In this document: positions 1 through 6,807 of the stretch, in pieces
How positions within the stretch are numbered: the first letter of the stretch is position 1
Layout: every line of letters starts with the position of its first letter
Assembly (NCBI GenBank): GCA_003554005.1
Contig: PWEU01000043.1
Span: 1-12,695, forward strand
Direction of reading: 5' to 3'
Length of the DNA: 12,695 bases
Source of the DNA: Nitriliruptoraceae bacterium
GTDB lineage: Bacteria > Actinomycetota > Nitriliruptoria > Nitriliruptorales > Nitriliruptoraceae
The notes under the pieces: model-generated
What the model was told of the DNA's origin: nothing
The model's database searches: none
The model's input: only the letters and a program-made list of their open reading frames with translations
Translations under genes and position numbers: made by a program

Positions 1-96
1 CAGCACCAACGCGATGACGAGGACGCGGCGCGACGGGCCGCCCCACGACGAGCGAGCCGGGACGGTGAAAGCCGGCGGTGGGGTCCGAGGCGTCAT
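1..96 (-). CDS. Possible 5' end of a divergent gene (uncertain, partial)
   Basis: On the minus strand an open frame runs from ATG at 96 (GTG at 99 also possible) to the window edge. It gives about 32 residues: a Pro-rich start, a basic pair (SRR) and then a hydrophobic run, VLVIALVL. That is the look of a membrane or exported protein N-terminus. A lipoprotein signal peptidase would fit the common ileS-lspA neighbourhood, but nothing here identifies it. Third positions are mostly G or C. A GGAGG lies at 103-99, only 2 bases from the ATG, which is too close for a normal Shine-Dalgarno. The frame also overlaps the start of the ileS T-box leader on the other strand, which argues against it. Treat as a possibility only. 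Confidence 0.22.
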   Translation of the reverse strand, partial: MTPRTPPPAFTVPARSSWGGPSRRVLVIALVL

Positions 97-361
97 CACC
101 TCCGAGCGGCCGTGACGAGACCCCGCGCGCGACCCGACGACCGGTCGCCGGCGTACGCGGGCGCGTAGGCACGGACGGCGCCGACCCGACACGTCGGCCC
201 CCGGCGCGAGCCGGCGTGGAAGGCAACGAGGGGGTCACCGCGGACGGTGGCCAACGAGGGTGGGACCGCGGTCCAGCGTCACCAGGCGCTCGGGTCGTCC
301 CTCGGGACCACGGCGAGACCGCCGTCCCGAGGGGGCGGCACCGAGCTCGAGGACCGACCCG
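80..361 (+). promoter_or_regulatory. T-box riboswitch (tRNA-Ile sensing, translational type) in the ileS leader
   Basis: The T-box core AGGGTGGGACCGCG sits at 257-270. The only ATC triplet between 1 and 361 is at 95-97, in an 8-nt loop closed by GAGG (87-90) and CCTC (99-102). This fits the ultrashort Stem I class of actinobacterial ileS leaders, where the Ile specifier lies in the terminal loop. A hairpin at 233-252 (GGTCACCG, loop CGGA, CGGTGGCC) is in the Stem III position. The tRNA-bound fold can be drawn: GAGGG 256-260 with CCCTC 299-303, the 7-nt bulge TGGGACC 261-267, and GCGGTCC 268-274 with GGGTCGT 292-298. The alternative pairs 292-300 with 351-360 (C354 bulged), covering the Shine-Dalgarno GAGGA (349-353). 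No U-tract follows, so control of translation rather than termination is inferred. The fourth base of TGGG is G, where U would pair with the A discriminator of tRNA-Ile. Confidence 0.88.
299..333 (+). other. Strong hairpin between T-box and ileS start
   Basis: ACGGCG (310-315) pairs with CGCCGT (320-325) around an AGAC loop. CCCTCGGG (299-306) pairs with CCCGAGGG (326-333), leaving a 3-nt bulge (307-309) on the 5' side. This gives about 14 pairs. No T-run follows, so it is a poor intrinsic terminator. It fits inside the proposed sequestering helix (292-300 with 351-360) if pairs 299-300 are given up. It competes with the antisequestrator, which needs 299-303. Its likely role is to bring the two halves of the OFF helix together; this is inference from pairing alone. 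Confidence 0.6.
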
Positions 362-3300
362 ATGCCCGACCACGCACCCACCACCTCGACGTCCCTGCCA
401 CCCCAGGCCGATGGCACCTCCCCGGCCGGCACCACCCCGACCGGCACCTCCCCGGGTGGGAACGCGACGCCGCGGTCCCCGTGGCCCGAGGTGGCCTCCC
501 GCCCGGACCTGCCGGCGCTGGAGACCGAGGTGCTGGCGTTGTGGCGTGAGCAGGACGTCTTCGCCCGCAGCCTCGCCCAGCGCGAGGGCGCACCCGACTG
601 GTCGTTCTACGAGGGCCCGCCCACGGCCAACGGCATGCCCGGCACCCACCACGTCGAGGCACGGGTGTTCAAGGACATCTTCCCCCGCTACCGCACGATG
701 AAGGGCCTGTCGGTGCGGCGCAAGGGCGGGTGGGACTGCCATGGCCTCCCCGTCGAGCTCGAGGTGGAGCGCGAGCTCGGGCTCGACTCCAAGGCCGACA
801 TCGAGGCCTACGGCATCGAGGCCTTCAACGCCAAGTGCCGCGAGTCGGTGCTGCGCTACGTCGGCGCCTTCGAGGAGCTGACCGAGCGCATCGGCTTCTG
901 GATCGACACCGACGACGCCTATCGCACCATGGACGCCACCTACGTGGACAGCCTGTGGTGGGCGCTGAAGGAGCTGTGGGAGCGGGACCTGATCTTCCAG
1001 GACCACCGCGTCGCCCCCTACTGCGGCCGGTGCGGCACCGCTCTGTCCGACGCCGAGGTGTCCCAGGGCTACCAGGAGGTCGACGACCCGAGCGTCTACG
1101 TCCGCTTCCCCGTCACCGACGGGCCCCTGGCCGAGCAGGGCGCAGCCCTGGTCGTGTGGACGACCACGCCCTGGACCCTGCCGTCGAACACCGCCTGCGC
1201 GGTCGGATCCGACATCGTCTACGAGCTCGTCCGCACCTCCGCCTTCGGGGTGGACGACGAGCTGCTGGTGCTGGCCCGCGAGCGACGCGAGGCGGTGCTC
1301 GGTGAGGACGCCGAGGTGGTGCGCACCGTCCACCTCGACGAACTGGTCGGCGCCCACTACGCGCGCCCCTTCGACTTCGTACCCCTGCCCGATGATGCCG
1401 ACACCCACCGGTTGGTGACCGCCGGATTCGTCACCACCGCCGATGGCTCCGGGATCGTGCACCTCGCCCCCGCCTTCGGTGCGGACGACATGGCCGTCGG
1501 CCGGGAGCACGGCTTCCCCGTCCTCAACCCCGTCGACGCCACGGGCAGCTTCACGATCGGGCCCTGGGCGGGGGTGTTCGTCAAGGATGCCGACGAGTGG
1601 CTGACCGAGAACCTCGACCAGCGCGGCCTGCTGGTCAAGCAGCAGACCTACACCCACACCTACCCCTTCTGCTGGCGGTGCCGGCGGCCCCTGATCTACT
1701 GGGCCAAGCCGTCCTGGTACATCCGCACCACCGCCAAACGCGACGAGCTACTGGCCAACAACGCCACGATCGACTGGCACCCCGAGCACATCCGTGACGG
1801 CCGCTTCGGGCGGTGGCTGGAGAACAACGTCGACTGGGCCCTGTCCCGCGACCGGTACTGGGGCACTCCCCTGCCCTTCTGGCGCTGCAGCGACTGCGAC
1901 CACGTCGAGGTGGTGGCCAGCCGCGCGGAGCTGAGCGAGAAGGCCGGCCGCGACCTCACCGAGCTCGATCCCCACCGCCCCTACGTCGACGAGGTGGTCC
2001 TGCCCTGCCCGGTCTGCGGCGGCGAGGCGCACAGCGTGCCCGAGGTCGCCGACGCCTGGTTCGACTCCGGTGGGATGCCCTTCGCCCAGTGGGGCTATCC
2101 CCACACCGGCCAGGAGGAGTTCGCCCGCCACTACCCCGCCGACTACATCTGCGAGGCGATCGACCAGACCCGCGGGTGGTTCTACTCCCTGCTGGCCGAG
2201 TCCACCCTGCTGTTCGACGACAGCTCGTATCTCACCTGCGCCTGCCTCGGCCACATCGTGGACGAGGACGGCCGCAAGATGTCGAAGTCCGCGGGCAACG
2301 TCCTCGACCCGTGGGAGCTGATCGACGCCCACGGGGCCGATGCGATCCGCTGGCTGATGTTCGCCGAGGGCAACCCGTGGGTGAACCGGCGGGTGAGCCA
2401 CAACCTGCTGGAGGACGTGGTCCGCCGCTTCCTGCTGACGCTGTGGAACACCCACGTGTTCTTCACCACCTACGCCGACATCGACGGCTTCGACCTCAGC
2501 CTGCCCGCGCCGGACGTGGCGGACCGACCCGCCATCGACCGGTGGGTGCTGGCCGAGCTCGCCGAGTTGATCGACACCGTGGACACCGCGCTCGAGCACT
2601 ACGACGTCTCCACCTCGACGCGCGCCCTGGAGCGGTTCGTGGAGGACCTGTCCAACTGGTACGTGCGGCGCAACCGCCGACGGTTCTGGAAGTCCGTGCA
2701 CGACGACCCGGCCGACAAGGCCGCCGCCTACCACACCCTGCACACCTGCCTGTCCACGCTGTCCCAGCTGCTGGCGCCCTTCATCCCCTTCCTGGCCGAG
2801 CGGCTGTGGCAGGACCTCGAGGTGGCCCCGGCACGGGCGGCGGGGCGAGAACCGGCCCACGACTCGGTGCACCTGACCGACTTCCCCGTCGCCGACCCCG
2901 CGTGGCGCGACGAGGAGCTGCGTCGGGCGATGTCGACCACCCGCCGGGTGGTGGAGCTCGGTCGGCAGGCCCGCAACGACAGCGCGGTGAGGATCCGCCA
3001 GCCCCTGGCGCGGGCGTTGGTGAGCGTGCCCGAGGGCGAACGCGAGGGGCTCGCCGGCCTGACGCACGAGATCGCCGAGGAGCTCAACGTCCACGAGATC
3101 GAGCTGGCCGACGGCACGGGTGACCTGGTCGAACGCAGCTGCAAGCCGAACTTCCGGGCGCTCGGGCCGGTGTTCCAGCAGCGGGCACCGGAGGTCGCCG
3201 GTGCCATCTCCGCGCTGGATGCTGAGCAGGCCGCCTCGCTGGCCGAGGACCTGCGTGCCGGAGATGCACAGCTGCGGGTCGGCGACGACGAGGTGACCGT

Positions 3301-3667
3301 CACGCCGGAGATGGTCGAGGTGATCGAGCGGCCCCGCACCGGCTGGGCCGTGGCGCGGGATGCCCCCAGCTCCTTCGCCCTTGACACCGCGCTGACCCGC
3401 GAGCTCGAGGTCGAGGGCGCGGCGCGCGAGCTGGTCCGGGCGATCAACGACCTGCGCAAGGCGGCGGGCCTCGAGCTCGCCGACCGGATCGAGTTGGTGA
3501 TCTCCATCGACCCGCCCGAGCTCGACCGAGAGCTCGGGGAGGCTGGCCACTACGAGGCGATCGCCCGTGATGTGCTGGCCACCGCCGTGCACCGGGCCCC
3601 GGTGGCCGACGGGACCCCGATCGACCTCGGGGAACTCGGTGCCGCCCTGGTGGCGATCCGATCGTGA
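362..3667 (+). CDS. ileS: Isoleucyl-tRNA synthetase, type 2 (IleS)
   Basis: Cytoplasmic class I synthetase of 1101 residues that charges tRNA-Ile with isoleucine and hydrolyses mischarged Val-tRNA. ATG 362 is chosen because GAGGA at 349-353 lies 8 bases upstream; the open frame continues further up, but into the T-box. After a Thr/Pro/Gly-rich extension (about residues 5-40) come the HIGH-like motif (PGTHH, near 93-97), a CGRCG pair (221, 224), the editing domain (TTTPWTLPSN near 267-276; GSGIVHLAPAFGADD near 362-376), further Cys pairs (CWRC near 437, CSDC near 509, CPVC near 549), and KMSKS at 639-643. A helical anticodon-binding domain and long C-terminus follow. Length, the Cys pairs and overall form match the eukaryote-like type 2 enzymes of Actinobacteria, many of which are insensitive to mupirocin. 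Expression is probably set by the T-box. The stop overlaps the next start by 4 bp. Confidence 0.97.
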   Translation: MPDHAPTTSTSLPPQADGTSPAGTTPTGTSPGGNATPRSPWPEVASRPDLPALETEVLALWREQDVFARSLAQREGAPDWSFYEGPPTANGMPGTHHVEARVFKDIFPRYRTMKGLSVRRKGGWDCHGLPVELEVERELGLDSKADIEAYGIEAFNAKCRESVLRYVGAFEELTERIGFWIDTDDAYRTMDATYVDSLWWALKELWERDLIFQDHRVAPYCGRCGTALSDAEVSQGYQEVDDPSVYVRFPVTDGPLAEQGAALVVWTTTPWTLPSNTACAVGSDIVYELVRTSAFGVDDELLVLARERREAVLGEDAEVVRTVHLDELVGAHYARPFDFVPLPDDADTHRLVTAGFVTTADGSGIVHLAPAFGADDMAVGREHGFPVLNPVDATGSFTIGPWAGVFVKDADEWLTENLDQRGLLVKQQTYTHTYPFCWRCRRPLIYWAKPSWYIRTTAKRDELLANNATIDWHPEHIRDGRFGRWLENNVDWALSRDRYWGTPLPFWRCSDCDHVEVVASRAELSEKAGRDLTELDPHRPYVDEVVLPCPVCGGEAHSVPEVADAWFDSGGMPFAQWGYPHTGQEEFARHYPADYICEAIDQTRGWFYSLLAESTLLFDDSSYLTCACLGHIVDEDGRKMSKSAGNVLDPWELIDAHGADAIRWLMFAEGNPWVNRRVSHNLLEDVVRRFLLTLWNTHVFFTTYADIDGFDLSLPAPDVADRPAIDRWVLAELAELIDTVDTALEHYDVSTSTRALERFVEDLSNWYVRRNRRRFWKSVHDDPADKAAAYHTLHTCLSTLSQLLAPFIPFLAERLWQDLEVAPARAAGREPAHDSVHLTDFPVADPAWRDEELRRAMSTTRRVVELGRQARNDSAVRIRQPLARALVSVPEGEREGLAGLTHEIAEELNVHEIELADGTGDLVERSCKPNFRALGPVFQQRAPEVAGAISALDAEQAASLAEDLRAGDAQLRVGDDEVTVTPEMVEVIERPRTGWAVARDAPSSFALDTALTRELEVEGAARELVRAINDLRKAAGLELADRIELVISIDPPELDRELGEAGHYEAIARDVLATAVHRAPVADGTPIDLGELGAALVAIRS

Positions 3668-4266
3668 TCCGCCGCCTGGGATCGGCGCTGCTGGCCGCGA
3701 CGATGGTGGCCGCGGGGGTCGGTGTGCTGCGTCAGCGCCGGGAGGCCCGGGCGGTCCGCGCCGGCACGCTGCCCCGCGCCTCGGCCGCCGCGGCGCTGCC
3801 GCCCCGAGCCCCCCAGGCGCCCTGGGCGGAGCGGCTCGCCAGCTGGGTCCCGGACCGACCGTCGACCACCGCCGGACGCGTGGCCGCCGCGGTGTGGTCC
3901 GCCCCCCTCACCGCTGCCGGGTTGGTGCTCGCCGGGCTGGCGGGTGGTCTCCCCCGCTGGGATGCCGAGCTCGGGTGCCTCGTGGTCCGCGGCGCCGGTG
4001 GTCCCTCACGGGTCGCCCTCCAGCTCGTCGGCGCCTCCGCCAACACCGTGGGACTGGTGGTGCTCAGCCCCGGCGCCGACCCCGACCCGGTCCTGCTGGC
4101 CCACGAGGCGATCCACGTCCGGCAGGCGGAGCGGCTCGGGCCACTGCTGATGCCCGCCTACGCGTGGCTGTCCGCCAGGTACGGCTACCGGGACAACCCC
4201 CTGGAGCGGGCGGCACGCCTCGGGGCCGCCCGGGTCCGGGACGCGCGCGATACCCGGACGAGCTGA
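3664..4266 (+). CDS. Putative membrane protein with HExxH motif, unknown function
   Basis: A 200-residue protein starting at GTG 3664 inside the ileS stop (GTGA overlap), so it is probably co-translated with ileS; only a weak GGTGG precedes the start. Residues about 6-22 are hydrophobic (signal or membrane segment), 30-70 are Ala/Pro/Arg-rich, and 75-96 form a second hydrophobic stretch. The C-terminal half holds LLAHEAIHVRQAERLG (144-159; H147, E148, H151) followed by PAYAWLS and YRDNPLERAAR (175-185; E181). HExxH with a downstream Glu is the zinc-site layout of gluzincin-like metallopeptidases. I recall similar HE..H..Q...G..P.Y....YR.N..E..A patterns only in uncharacterised proteins. Peptidase activity is inference: the domain is short and could be non-catalytic. 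The role beside ileS is unknown; the location may simply be read-through from ileS. Confidence 0.85.
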   Translation: MIRRLGSALLAATMVAAGVGVLRQRREARAVRAGTLPRASAAAALPPRAPQAPWAERLASWVPDRPSTTAGRVAAAVWSAPLTAAGLVLAGLAGGLPRWDAELGCLVVRGAGGPSRVALQLVGASANTVGLVVLSPGADPDPVLLAHEAIHVRQAERLGPLLMPAYAWLSARYGYRDNPLERAARLGAARVRDARDTRTS

Positions 4267-4286
4267 GCCTGCCCGCCCGTCAGCTC
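4260..4286. repeat. Inverted repeat spanning the two convergent stop codons
   Basis: GAGCTGA (4260-4266) and TCAGCTC (4280-4286) are exact inverted copies with a 13-nt loop (GCCTGCCCGCCCG). Each arm contains a stop codon, TGA of the upstream + gene and TGA of divIVA on the minus strand. The hairpin would form in both transcripts, but neither has a T-run after it. A weak two-way terminator or RNA 3'-end structure is possible. Three of the seven pairs are forced because both genes end in TGA, so chance is not excluded. Confidence 0.4.
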
Positions 4287-5125
4287 CACATCGGCGGATC
4301 CGACCCCTCGCGCTGCTTCTCGTCCTCGGCCTCCGACGAGCCCTCTTCCTCGCCGTCGGGCTCGACGTCGGGCTCGCGGTCGGGCTCGACGTCGGGCTCG
4401 CCGTCGGGCTCGACGTCGGGCTCCTGGGAGCTGGCTTCGGCAGCGTCGACAGCCTCGAGGAGCTGCCACGGATCGTGGTCGTCGTCCGCCTCGGCAGCAG
4501 CGGTGGCAGGTGCCTCGCTGACCTCCTCGGAGAGGATCAGCGGCTCGGGGTCACCACTCTCCGCCGGTGCCGTCGGTGCTGACTCGGACAGCTCCTCGGC
4601 CAAGGGAGCGAAGGGGTCGGGGAGCTCGTGCAGGGCCTCGAGTTGCGTGTCGAGGTGCTCACGCAGCCAGCGGCGATGCTCCGCGTCGATCTGCTGCAGC
4701 GCCCCGATGCGCTCACGCTGCTGCGTGGCGGCCTGCTCGGCGGCGTCGACGATGCCACGGGCCTCCGCCTCGGCCCGGGCGAGGGTCTCCTGGGCCTCCT
4801 CGGCGGTGCGGCGTCGCAGCTCCGTGAGCTCGCGGGCGACCTGATCGCGCAGCTGCGCGACCTCCTCCTTGGCCTCGGCCAGGGCTCGGTCCGAAGCGTC
4901 CTGGACGGTGATCAAGGTCCGCTTGAAGGCGATCTCGCTGTCGCGCGACTCGGCGAGCTGGGCCTTGACGTCGGCCAGCTCGGCGCGCAACGAGTCCTGC
5001 GCGGCCGCGGCCTGCTCGACCTGGTCGGCCAGCGCGTCGAGGAAGCGGTCGACCTCGTCTCGGTCGTAGCCGCGGGCCTTGAGGCGGAACTCGTACGCGA
5101 CGATGTCCTCGGGGCTGTACGGCAC
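4280..5125 (-). CDS. divIVA: DivIVA-domain coiled-coil protein (Wag31-like)
   Basis: A 281-residue cytoplasmic scaffold that in Actinobacteria gathers at curved membrane (poles, septa) and directs wall growth. Start GTG 5125 has GGGAGGA 5 bases upstream. The N-terminal lipid-binding motif is clear: YEFRLKARGYDRDEVDRFLDAL (11-32). A coiled coil with heptad character covers about 33-160 (many Glu/Gln/Ala/Arg). An acidic low-complexity tail (175-281) includes a repeated EPDVEPDG unit (235-258) encoded by a 24-bp tandem repeat. It is last in the minus-strand cluster, 31 bp after yggT, the place it holds in Streptomyces and mycobacteria. The coiled coil is closer in size to Wag31 than to the long Streptomyces protein. 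The Asp/Glu/Pro tail is probably unstructured and is not expected to be conserved outside close relatives. Confidence 0.93.
   Translation of the reverse strand: MPYSPEDIVAYEFRLKARGYDRDEVDRFLDALADQVEQAAAAQDSLRAELADVKAQLAESRDSEIAFKRTLITVQDASDRALAEAKEEVAQLRDQVARELTELRRRTAEEAQETLARAEAEARGIVDAAEQAATQQRERIGALQQIDAEHRRWLREHLDTQLEALHELPDPFAPLAEELSESAPTAPAESGDPEPLILSEEVSEAPATAAAEADDDHDPWQLLEAVDAAEASSQEPDVEPDGEPDVEPDREPDVEPDGEEEGSSEAEDEKQREGSDPPMWS
4351..4422 (-). repeat. Three-copy 24-bp tandem repeat inside divIVA
   Basis: Three 24-bp units in a row (4351-4374, 4375-4398, 4399-4422). Copies 1 and 3 are identical and copy 2 differs at one base (C to G, turning Gly into Arg in the protein). Each unit is itself two near-copies of 12 bp (CGCCGTCGGGCT / CGACGTCGGGCT). 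It is read in frame as Glu-Pro-Asp-Val-Glu-Pro-Asp-Gly/Arg, so copy-number change by slippage would keep the reading frame. Confidence 0.95.
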
Positions 5126-5156
5126 CGTGGTCCTCCCTTGTCAGCGTCCGGTCAGG

Positions 5157-5462
5157 TCAGAAGGGCAGCGCGGCCGCCAGAGGCCGCAGGAACAGCGAGA
5201 TCCCGAAGAACAGCACCAGGATCGACAGGTCGAGGGCGACCCCACCGAGCCGCAGCGGCGGGATCACGCGACGCAGCGGGGCCAGGAGGGGCTCGACCAG
5301 GCGGCGGACCCCCAGCTGGAAGGGCCCCAGGGGTTCGGGCAGACGTGGGACCCAGGAGAAGATCACGTGGGCGAACAGCACGATGCGGGAGGCATCGAGC
5401 AACAGCACGAGGATGGCGGAGACCGGCCGAGCGCCAGCCGCCGCGGCTTGCGCGAGGATCAC
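5157..5462 (-). CDS. yggT: YggT-family membrane protein
   Basis: A 101-residue integral membrane protein of the YggT (YlmG/CCB3) family. Start GTG 5462 overlaps the sepF stop as GTGA, with GGGAG 6 bases upstream. The frame stays open further upstream, but inside sepF. Two hydrophobic segments (about 14-38 and 74-99) flank a conserved short loop with FSWVPRLPEP (35-44), VRRLVEPLLAPLRRVIPP (52-69) and the LDLSILVLFF core (78-87). That tandem FSW...P...PLRR.IPP..G..D.S pattern is the family signature. Members sit between sepF and divIVA in most Actinobacteria and Firmicutes and are linked to division or envelope distribution; the exact biochemical role is not known. Confidence 0.93.
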   Translation of the reverse strand: MILAQAAAAGARPVSAILVLLLDASRIVLFAHVIFSWVPRLPEPLGPFQLGVRRLVEPLLAPLRRVIPPLRLGGVALDLSILVLFFGISLFLRPLAAALPF

Positions 5463-6085
5463 GTCTCGCTCCCGGCCGGCACCCGGTAGCCGAGCTCGGT
5501 CAACCGCCGACGCTCCTCGGATGTCACCGATGCGCCTTCGGGCACGAGGAGGAAGGCGCGCGCGCCGACCTTGGTCAGGCTGCCCCGCAGGGCGTAGGTC
5601 AGACCGGCGACGAAGTCGACGACCCTGCGGGCCGTCGCCGCGTCCGTCCCCGACAGGTCGAACAGCACGGCCTGTCCGGTGCGGTAGCGGGCTCCGACCG
5701 CCTCCACGTCGTCGAAGGCGGTCACCTCGATCTGGGCCACACGGCTGACGGTGCGGGCCGCCGACGCGGCGCCCTCGGCGAGCCGCAGCGGACGGACGTT
5801 GTCCTCGACCACCTCGACCGGGTCCGGCCGCGTGGCCTGGATGGCACCGGATCGCAGCGCCTGCGGCTTCCCGCCCCGTTCTGCCGCACCGGAGACCGCC
5901 AGGGTCCGCTCGGGCTCCTGACGCTCGACGAGTGCGTCCCGACGTCGGGGCTCCGGGCGCTCGGCAGCGGGGGCCGCGTAGGGGTCGTCCTCGGGGACGA
6001 AACGGCCCGGGAGCTCGTCGTACATCTCCTCGGGCTCCTCCCGGAGGCCGAGGTACACCAGTGTCCGGTTCCACATCGCGCTCAC
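5459..6085 (-). CDS. sepF: SepF, cell-division membrane anchor of FtsZ
   Basis: A 208-residue cytoplasmic protein that binds the FtsZ C-terminal peptide and ties the Z-ring to the membrane. It is the essential anchor in Actinobacteria, which lack FtsA. GTG 6085 is chosen: AAAGGA lies 6 bases upstream and the GTGA overlaps the yggS stop; ATG 6076 is the alternative. Residues 1-14 (VSAMWNRTLVYLGL) form the membrane-binding amphipathic helix. A charged Pro/Glu/Arg linker spans about 15-95. The SepF core follows (about 96-185: VRPL...RVAQIEVTAFDDVEAVGARYRTGQAVLFDL...ARRVVDFVAGLTYALRGSLTKVGARAFLLVP). Its partner, the FtsZ tail DVPSFLR, is encoded three genes upstream. The short C-terminal piece after the core (about 186-208) is variable. 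Confidence 0.95.
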   Translation of the reverse strand: MSAMWNRTLVYLGLREEPEEMYDELPGRFVPEDDPYAAPAAERPEPRRRDALVERQEPERTLAVSGAAERGGKPQALRSGAIQATRPDPVEVVEDNVRPLRLAEGAASAARTVSRVAQIEVTAFDDVEAVGARYRTGQAVLFDLSGTDAATARRVVDFVAGLTYALRGSLTKVGARAFLLVPEGASVTSEERRRLTELGYRVPAGSET

Positions 6086-6807
6086 GCTGGGTCCTTTCGC
6101 CACGGCCCCTCGCCACGGGGTCCGAACAGGGCGGTCCCGACCCGCACCATCGTCGCCCCCTCGGCCACGGCGGCCTCGAGGTCGGCCGACATGCCCATGG
6201 ACAGGTGCGCGACCTCCGGGAAGCGCTCCCGCAGGGTGTCACGCTGCTCACGTAGCGCCGCGAACTGCGGCCGGGCGGCGGACGCAGGGTCCACACCGGT
6301 TGGCGGCATCGGCGGGATCGTCATCAGGCCCTCGATAGCGAGGTTGGGTCGAGCGCGAGCGTAGGCCACCAGCGCCTCGGTCTCGGTGAGGTGGCACCCG
6401 CCCTTGGCGGGATCGTCACCGACGTTGACCTGGACGAGGATCCGTTGCACGACGCCGGCACGCTCCGCGCGCTTGGACAGCTCATCCACCAGCGAGCGAC
6501 GATCGACGCTGTGGATCAGCACGTGGGTGCCGATCAACTCCTTGACCTTGTTGCGCTGCAGCCGGCCAACCAGATGCCACCGGGCACCGGCCACCTCCGG
6601 GCGCTTGGCCACGAGCTCCTGGACGCGGTTCTCCGCGAGGTCCTCCACGCCGAGCTCGACCGCCATGCGGCACAGCTCGGGCGGGTGGGTCTTGGTGACC
6701 CCGAGCAGGATCACGTCCCCAGGGTGCCGGCCGGCCGTCACCGCGGCGGTCGCGATCCGGTGACGGGTGTCGGCCAGGCGCTCCGCGAGCTCCGCCGCCG
6801 CGATCAC
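6082..6807 (-). CDS. yggS: YggS/PLPBP-family PLP-binding homeostasis protein
   Basis: A 241-residue single-domain TIM-barrel protein that binds pyridoxal 5'-phosphate and helps control PLP and amino-acid pools; no enzyme activity is established for the family. Start GTG 6807 overlaps the pgeF stop (GTGA), with a GAGG 7 bases upstream. The PLP lysine is K39 in LLGVTKTHP. Other family motifs are AENRVQE (58-64), WHLVGRLQRNK (77-87), VNVGDDPAKGG (127-137), LMTIPP (161-166), LSMGMSADLEAAV (202-214) and VRVGTALFGPR (221-231), which holds the phosphate. The length is usual. It lies in its standard position between pgeF and sepF and is probably translated as part of the ftsZ-divIVA operon. Confidence 0.96.
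   Translation of the reverse strand: MIAAAELAERLADTRHRIATAAVTAGRHPGDVILLGVTKTHPPELCRMAVELGVEDLAENRVQELVAKRPEVAGARWHLVGRLQRNKVKELIGTHVLIHSVDRRSLVDELSKRAERAGVVQRILVQVNVGDDPAKGGCHLTETEALVAYARARPNLAIEGLMTIPPMPPTGVDPASAARPQFAALREQRDTLRERFPEVAHLSMGMSADLEAAVAEGATMVRVGTALFGPRGEGPWRKDPA

Noticed and set aside
299..333. Intrinsic terminator in the ileS leader
   Set aside because: The hairpin is strong, but no T-run follows. With the Shine-Dalgarno pairing downstream, translational control explains it better.
1748..3592. Long minus-strand open frame (614 codons) opposite ileS
   Set aside because: It is a GC-rich antisense shadow of a clearly coding gene. The protein is dominated by Gly/Val/Leu/Arg/His, shows no family motifs, and its ends match nothing.
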